Source of the DNA: a virus
DNA length: 43,349 nt
IMG/VR virus record: IMGVR_UViG_3300010373_000072
Location: 1-43,349 of that record
Direction: 5' to 3' (one strand)
Made by a program: the position numbers and the translations under genes. The stretch's first letter is position 1, and each line of letters begins with the position of its first letter. A model generated the notes under the pieces. That model was not told where the DNA came from and did no database searches. It saw only the letters and a list, made by a program, of their open reading frames with translations. This document shows positions 39,370 to 43,349 of the stretch, one piece after another.

Positions 39370-40563
39370 ATGGCCTGGGGCGAGAAGCGCGGCAAGGGTG
39401 AGTACCCGTGGACCGCGGTCTACCGCATCGGCACCAAGCCGAACGGCAGGCCCGACTACAAGAAGGACCCCGGCTTCGCCACCGAGAAGGCCGCCGAGGA
39501 TCACGGCCGGCTCCAGGAGGCCGCAGTCCGCGCCGGACGCTGGCACGACCCCCGCCGCGGCGAGATCACCCTTGACGACTACTGGGCCAAGTGGCTCGTC
39601 GGCTACGACACCTCCGACCGGAACCTCCTCGTCCGGCAGACCCACTACAACCAGCACCTCAAGCCCCGCTGGGGCAACCGGGCCCTGAAGGACATCGACG
39701 CCCTGGACGTCGCGGCGTTCGAGAAGGAGCTGCGCGGCAAGGTTTCCCGCAAGTACGCGGGCAGCATCATGGAGCTACTGCGGATGCTCATGGAGGACGC
39801 ACAGTTCGCCCGCCTGATCGAGTTCACCCCCGTACGCGCCCAGTCCCGCCGAGGCCAGAGGGAACCCTCGAAGGCCCGCGTTGGCCGCGTCACGGATATC
39901 CCCACGGTGATGGCAGTCTGCCACCGGCTGCCGGACCCCGAAGCCCTCATGACCCTCACAGCCCTGTTCACCGGCATGCGCTGGGGCGAGGTCATCGGCG
40001 TTCGCCGCTCGTTCCTCGACCTGTACCCGGCCCGCGGCGGCAAGAAGGCCCACGGCACCTACACCATCGACCCGGCCATCGGCGCCGTGCACCAGATTGG
40101 CGGCCGCCGCTTCTACGCGTGGCCCAAGGGCCGCAAGGGCCGCGTGATCGAGCTGCCGGAGTTCCTCGTCCTGAAACTCCTGGCCCACCTGGCGACGTTC
40201 CCGCCGGAGCGCGACCTGCTGTGGTGCACCAGCACCGGCGTCGCGTTCGACCGGAGCAACTACAACGACCGCCGGTGGCGCCCGGCGTGCGACGGCTGGG
40301 AGGGGCGCGACGCGGTCAAGGGGCGCAGCGCGCTGCTGCCGGCGCCCGCGGTCGCCGAGGGGCTCCACATCCACGACCTGCGGCACACGCACAAGACGTG
40401 GCTGGCCGAGGACGGTATCGAGGCGGTCGCGCGGGATGAGAGGCTGGGGCATGTGACGCCGGGCATGGACGGGGTGTACATCCACCCGACGCCGGCGATG
40501 CGGGCTCGGATCCTGGCCGTGCTCCAGGCGCGTTGGGAGAAGTATCAGACGTCAACAGCTTGA
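39370..40563 (+). CDS. int: Tyrosine integrase
   Basis: 397 aa. ATG 39370 is chosen because upstream codons in frame belong to another gene. N-terminal arm-binding domain (YPWTAVYRIGTKPNGRPDYKK), then a SAM-like core-binding domain (LDDYWAKWL, GNRALKDIDALDVAAFEKEL). The catalytic domain has Arg in FTGMRWGEV, HDLRHTH (His and Arg of the box), LGHV and the nucleophile Tyr in GVYIHP. It recombines attP with a host tRNA gene. The attP site follows immediately, and all catalytic residues are present. Confidence 0.93.
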   Translation: MAWGEKRGKGEYPWTAVYRIGTKPNGRPDYKKDPGFATEKAAEDHGRLQEAAVRAGRWHDPRRGEITLDDYWAKWLVGYDTSDRNLLVRQTHYNQHLKPRWGNRALKDIDALDVAAFEKELRGKVSRKYAGSIMELLRMLMEDAQFARLIEFTPVRAQSRRGQREPSKARVGRVTDIPTVMAVCHRLPDPEALMTLTALFTGMRWGEVIGVRRSFLDLYPARGGKKAHGTYTIDPAIGAVHQIGGRRFYAWPKGRKGRVIELPEFLVLKLLAHLATFPPERDLLWCTSTGVAFDRSNYNDRRWRPACDGWEGRDAVKGRSALLPAPAVAEGLHIHDLRHTHKTWLAEDGIEAVARDERLGHVTPGMDGVYIHPTPAMRARILAVLQARWEKYQTSTA

Positions 40564-40575
40564 CTCTACCCAAAG

Positions 40576-40597
40576 CTCCACCCATTTTCGGGTGGAG
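40576..40597. terminator. Hairpin after integrase
   Basis: CTCCACCC (40576-40583) pairs with GGGTGGAG (40590-40597) around ATTTTC. No U-tract. TCCACCC also recurs in the attP arms, so this could double as an integrase arm site. Confidence 0.6.
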
Positions 40598-40631
40598 GCG
40601 CCGCTCACCAGGGCTTATGGAGATCAATACC

Positions 40632-40680
40632 ACTCGGTTTACACCCGAGCGGTCGTAGGTTCGATCCCTACTGCGCCCAC
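40632..40680 (+). other. attP: attP core: 3' half of a tRNA-Val(TAC) gene
   Basis: Bases read as anticodon stem CTCGG, loop TTTACAC (anticodon TAC), stem CCGAG, variable region, T-arm GTAGG-TTCGATC-CCTAC, acceptor TGCGCCC and A-C. The 5' half of a tRNA is absent. This is the usual form of a phage core that restores a host tRNA upon integration. The host site is therefore probably tRNA-Val(TAC). Confidence 0.75.
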
Positions 40681-40685
40681 TCACA

Positions 40686-40728
40686 TGTTCTAGCTGGTCG
40701 AGACCCACGTTCTTGACCAGCTAGAACA
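40686..40728. repeat. Perfect 14-bp inverted repeat beside attP
   Basis: TGTTCTAGCTGGTC (40686-40699) and GACCAGCTAGAACA (40715-40728) with a 15-base loop. Could be a terminator, or a binding site for the integrase or Xis. Confidence 0.7.
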
Positions 40729-40758
40729 CTAAGCGGCCCAAGTCGCGCGGTTGGACTA

Positions 40759-40843
40759 CTCACATGAGTTCACATCCGTTCGCAGCCTCTCACATGAGTT
40801 CAACAAGATCGTTCCACCCGGGTTCCACCCATCAAGGGGTGGA
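40759..40843. repeat. Direct repeats in the attP arm
   Basis: CTCACATGAGTTCA is present at 40759-40772 and 40789-40802. GTTCCACCC follows at 40811-40819 and 40822-40830, and GGGTGGA (inverse) at 40837-40843. Spacing and mixed orientation fit integrase arm-type and accessory sites. The rest of the 40844-40978 stretch holds no gene; RBS only. Confidence 0.6.
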
Positions 40844-40978
40844 TTCTTCTCCGGTGCGCCCCGCCACCCTTCGCCGTGTCTCGCATCCCGGCGACCGCCT
40901 TCCCGCGTCCCCGGTTACCTCGTAACATCAGGGTTCGAACATACGTTTCCGCAGACAATCTGACTACGGAGTGCAACC

Positions 40979-41116
40979 ATGGGCAACGACGACAGGTGCT
41001 CGATGTGTCACGGGACCGGCGTGGTCACCGTGACCGTCGAAGACGAGGAAGCCGAGACCGCGCACGACATCTCGGTGACGTGCAGCCAGTGCGGCGGATC
41101 CGGCAATAGGAGCTGA
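40979..41116 (+). CDS. Small zinc-finger protein (DnaJ-like CxxCxGxG pair)
   Basis: 45 aa, ATG with GGAG upstream. CSMCHGTG near residue 7 and CSQCGGSG near residue 35 are the two half-sites of a DnaJ-type zinc finger. First gene of the cassette after attP. Possibly a prophage-expressed accessory protein. Confidence 0.7.
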   Translation: MGNDDRCSMCHGTGVVTVTVEDEEAETAHDISVTCSQCGGSGNRS

Positions 41117-41117
41117 C

Positions 41118-41321
41118 GTGGAACCAGGCGGGATCATCGGACATGCCGACGGCGAACCCGGCTTGGTGACATTCCGCTTCGACGGCCACGAGGTACCACT
41201 GTCCGTCTACTTCCCGACCGGCGCCTGGACCGTGGTCGTCTGCTGGCGGTGCGGCGACACCCGCAGGTTCGAGGGCGCCCGGTGCCCGTCGTGCCGTCCC
41301 GCGCCCCCCGTGGTGCCGTAG
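41118..41321 (+). CDS. Small zinc-ribbon protein
   Basis: 67 aa, GTG start directly after the previous stop. A short beta part (GLVTFRFDGHEVPLSVYFP) leads to CWRCGDTRRFEGARCPSC, a four-Cys zinc ribbon. Function unknown. Confidence 0.65.
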   Translation: MEPGGIIGHADGEPGLVTFRFDGHEVPLSVYFPTGAWTVVVCWRCGDTRRFEGARCPSCRPAPPVVP

Positions 41322-41328
41322 GGATACC

Positions 41329-41622
41329 GTGCGGCCCCCCGCGCTCACCACCGACGCGATCCCCTACCCGCCGTCCGAACTCTCCGACAGGCACCACTAC
41401 GAGCTACGCCGGTGCCTGATCCCGGGCTGCCAGGCGTGGCCGCACCCGATGCAGCCGTGGGAGTGGGAGGTCGTGCAGTGCTTCCACCGCGGCGAGCCCG
41501 TGCCGCGCTACGAGGACGTCATGGAGACGTGGCACGGCGCGGCCACGTACCCGCACACGTACCTGGTTGCGGTCGTGACGAACTGGTGCCGGCGGGAACT
41601 GAACGAGGCAGTCGGGGAGTAG
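41329..41622 (+). CDS. Hypothetical protein
   Basis: 97 aa, GTG start. Contains RRCLIPGCQAWPHPMQPWEWEVV, GEPVPRYEDVMETWHG and TNWCRRELNEAVG. Three Cys with nearby His could bind a metal. No family recognised. Confidence 0.6.
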   Translation: MRPPALTTDAIPYPPSELSDRHHYELRRCLIPGCQAWPHPMQPWEWEVVQCFHRGEPVPRYEDVMETWHGAATYPHTYLVAVVTNWCRRELNEAVGE

Positions 41623-41908
41623 CGGCCGAACGGTCGCGCTACCCTGAAACCGGCGGACCGCGACGCCGGAGCCGACGCTGACGGCCAAGGTTCCCAGAAC
41701 CCGCGGGTTGCTAGGCGGTCGGCACGCCCGGTCGAGGTGGAGTCGCAGACCGGGGCCAGGTAATCACCCGGGAGACTGAGAAGCCGAGGACGCCGGACAC
41801 GGCCGACCGCTATGGCCCGAGCGTTCGCACGTCCGTTCTCTACCGATCAGAGGGCGCAAGCGAGTACCGTCCCCCCGCACACCACACCCACAATCCCTGG
41901 GGGGACAC
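41623..41908 (+). other. Non-coding stretch
   Basis: 286 bases. No convincing gene on either strand. Only the GGGG-rich RBS of the next gene at 41898-41904 was found; no clear promoter. Confidence 0.5.
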
Positions 41909-42175
41909 ATGCAAGTAGGGCCAATCCTCGCCGTCGACGCCCTGTTCGTCTTCATCGCCTGGGCCATCGGCAGCAGCAAGGGCCAGGGCGCCACCGGCTT
42001 CATCCTCGGCCTGTTCCTCGGCCCGCTCGGCATGATCCTCGCCGGGTTCCTGAAGCCCACCGTCGAACTCCAGGCTAAGCGTGACGTCGCCCTCGAGGCG
42101 GCGCGGGAGAGGCTGCGCGAGGAAGGGCGGGCCCAGGCCCGCGCCGAGATGCAGGCACCACCGGCCGCCGAGTAG
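41909..42175 (+). CDS. Small membrane protein with charged tail
   Basis: 88 aa, ATG with a GGGG site. Two hydrophobic segments (ILAVDALFVFIAWAIG and GFILGLFLGPLGMILAGFL), then a long charged helix (AKRDVALEAARERLREEGRAQARAEMQ). Last gene of the rightward cassette, next to the shared terminator. Function unknown. Confidence 0.65.
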   Translation: MQVGPILAVDALFVFIAWAIGSSKGQGATGFILGLFLGPLGMILAGFLKPTVELQAKRDVALEAARERLREEGRAQARAEMQAPPAAE

Positions 42176-42189
42176 GCCAGAACGCGAAG

Positions 42190-42213
42190 CGGCCCCGCCC
42201 GAAGGCGGGGCCG
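42190..42213. terminator. Tetraloop terminator between convergent units
   Basis: CGGCCCCGCC (42190-42199) pairs perfectly with GGCGGGGCCG (42204-42213) around CGAA. It lies between the end of the rightward cassette and the end of the leftward late chain, so it probably works in both directions. Confidence 0.8.
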
Positions 42214-42228
42214 TGCTCATCTCCAGCG

Positions 42229-42573
42229 TCAGGGCTTGGCCGTCGCCACCGTGATCACGATCGGCAGCGCCACCGACGCAGCCAGCGCGATGCCAGTGCC
42301 GATCCACACCGACCGCGACGTCGAGCGAGAATCCCGCTTGAGGGCCTCGATCTCGGCGTGCAGGTCCGCGATGATGGGTGCCGTGCCGTTCTCGAGCGCG
42401 CGCTGCCGGGCCTCGTGGTCGCCGACCTGCGTCAGCGCTGCCTGGGTCATCGTGGTGAGGTTCCGAACATCCGATCGCGCACCTGCGAGATCCGTTCGCA
42501 TATCCCTGATCTCGTCGTACAGGTGCGTCACCATCGCTTGGAGTGTGGCCTGAGTGGTCGGGTCAACCGTCAC
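42229..42573 (-). CDS. Membrane protein with coiled coil, candidate holin-type lysis protein
   Basis: 114 aa, GTG overlapping the upstream stop (GTGA). A long N-terminal coiled coil (LYDEIRDMRTDLAGARSDV, HEARQRALENG, LHAEIEALKRDSRS) is followed by one C-terminal membrane segment (VWIGTGIALAASVALPIVITVA). Last gene of the late operon, after the endolysin and another membrane protein. Similar proteins in actinophages are called holin or minor lysis protein; direct proof is lacking. Confidence 0.6.
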   Translation of the reverse strand: MTVDPTTQATLQAMVTHLYDEIRDMRTDLAGARSDVRNLTTMTQAALTQVGDHEARQRALENGTAPIIADLHAEIEALKRDSRSTSRSVWIGTGIALAASVALPIVITVATAKP

Positions 42574-42977
42574 GGCGAAGTCGCCCCCTCACCTCCTGGC
42601 TGGGCGCCCGCGGCCGGCGGTGCTGGGTTCGTGGCCGTGCCGGTTCCGTCCGGGTTGAGCGGCACCTGCATGGGCGGCATCGGCGGCAGCGGCGGCGGCG
42701 CCACGACCCGCACGGTCGCCGCGGCGTCGGAGGTGACCGTCGGCAGGTTCAGCGGCGACGGCGACGCGGTCGGCGCGAGGACGCTGGAGATCCGCGGCAG
42801 CGACTTCACCGGGAAGCCCTGCCGCACCGCCACCTCGAACCCGGCCAGCAGCGCGGCGACGAGCGGGTACCGGACCAGAGTCGACGACGCGATCGCCGAG
42901 GCGACCGGCTGGAACGCCAACAGCGCGGCCGCCAGCCGCAGCGCACGAACGATCTGACCCTTGACGTGCTCGGACAT
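42570..42977 (-). CDS. Small membrane protein, holin candidate
   Basis: 135 aa, ATG overlapping the endolysin stop (TGATG). The first 60 residues hold one or two hydrophobic segments (RLAAALLAFQPVASAIA and YPLVAALLAGFEVAV). The C-terminal half is Pro-rich and disordered (PPPLPPMPPMQVPLNP). Directly downstream of the lysin, so a holin role is likely but not proven. Confidence 0.6.
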   Translation of the reverse strand: MSEHVKGQIVRALRLAAALLAFQPVASAIASSTLVRYPLVAALLAGFEVAVRQGFPVKSLPRISSVLAPTASPSPLNLPTVTSDAAATVRVVAPPPLPPMPPMQVPLNPDGTGTATNPAPPAAGAQPGGEGATSP

Positions 42978-43349
42978 CACGCACCGCCCGCGTTCAGCGT
43001 GGCCGCGGCGGCCGTCAGCGCGTCGTGCATCTGCTGCGGGCTCACGCCGCCGAGGTTGTGCTGCTCGAGCACGGTGACGACCGCGGTCGCGATGGCGGCC
43101 GGGTCGGCGACGGTGATGACGCCGGCCGTTTTCAGGTCCGCCACGATCGCCGCCGACAGCGTCGCCGGGTCGATCGCCTGCTGCTTCAGCGCAGCGAGAA
43201 TCTGCGCGCCCTGCGCCGCCGCCGCTGCCGCGCTCGCCGCCGCGTTGGCGAGGGTCTGGTGCACGTCCGGCTTGTCGCCGTTGCTGTAGGACCACAAGGT
43301 CCGGGCATCGGTGGAATCCAGTGCCATGTCTTCTCCTGAGATTGAGGCC
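42977..43349 (-). CDS. Endolysin, C-terminal part (continues at the left edge)
   Basis: Same reading frame as 1-701 when the ends are joined (43349 equals base 123). Encodes the Ala-rich C-terminal tail with DARTLWSYSNGDKPDVHQTLANA, then a helical region ending TLNAGGA. Met at 43327 (equal to base 101) has AGGAG six bases upstream, so a 116-aa C-terminal product may also be translated on its own. Confidence 0.8.
   Translation of the reverse strand, partial: ASISGEDMALDSTDARTLWSYSNGDKPDVHQTLANAAASAAAAAAQGAQILAALKQQAIDPATLSAAIVADLKTAGVITVADPAAIATAVVTVLEQHNLGGVSPQQMHDALTAAAATLNAGGA
43227..43349. repeat. Direct terminal repeat, right copy
   Basis: Exact copy of bases 1-123. Confidence 0.95.

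Noticed and set aside
40632-40680. A complete, working phage tRNA at attP
   Set aside because: Only the anticodon arm, T-arm and acceptor 3' side exist; there is no 5' acceptor or D-arm.
1-43349. CRISPR array, insertion sequence, retron or diversity-generating retroelement
   Set aside because: No regular repeat-spacer array, no transposase or reverse transcriptase motifs and no template/variable repeat pair were found.

Overview
The window is a complete or nearly complete genome of a temperate, tailed (siphovirus-type) actinobacteriophage, probably of Streptomyces or a close relative. Very high GC, strong GC preference at third codon positions, many GTG starts and densely overlapping ATGA/GTGA/TGATG gene junctions support this. 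The first 123 bases are repeated exactly as the last 123 bases, so the sequence is circular, or terminally redundant, with about 43,226 unique bases. The endolysin gene runs across the joint.

Layout. Almost everything is transcribed leftward (- strand) as one long chain. It starts at the immunity region near 38.0 kb with early regulators (37.5-38.0 kb). A run of small unknown genes follows, with a Sak4-like recombination ATPase (33.7-35.5 kb) and an excisionase (31.9-32.1 kb). Next come an HNH/initiator-like fusion and a replication initiator containing iteron-like repeats (29.4-31.1 kb), a putative helicase loader, a C5-cytosine DNA methyltransferase (26.5-28.0 kb), small zinc-ribbon and membrane proteins, and small and large terminase (20.9-22.9 kb). 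The structural genes follow: a portal-ParB-MuF fusion, XkdF-like protease, scaffold-like protein, major capsid protein, neck proteins, tail tube, frameshifted tail chaperones, tape measure, baseplate/minor tail proteins and a GH25 endolysin. The chain crosses the joint to two membrane proteins likely used in lysis (42.2-43.0 kb). A tetraloop hairpin at 42,190-42,213 ends it.

Two segments are transcribed rightward. The lysogeny segment (38.25-42.18 kb) has a leaderless HTH repressor, a membrane protein and a tyrosine integrase. Its attP carries the 3' half of a tRNA-Val(TAC) gene, followed by a small accessory cassette of zinc-ribbon and membrane proteins. A small opposite-strand island (19.43-20.12 kb) between portal and terminase holds two tRNA-like genes with abnormal anticodon regions and two small genes, and is closed by a hairpin.

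The immunity switch can be read directly. Two divergent promoters each sit 6-7 nt before their start codon, so both transcripts would be leaderless. Each promoter has a different palindromic or inverted-repeat operator in its spacer. No DNA polymerase, replicative helicase or primase was recognised, so replication probably depends on the host replisome recruited by the initiator and loader. The most unusual features are the portal-ParB-MuF fusion, the HNH/initiator hybrid beside its apparent paralogue, the tRNA-like pair, an out-of-phase overlap between a very basic and an acidic structural-module protein, and an internal translation start in the endolysin.
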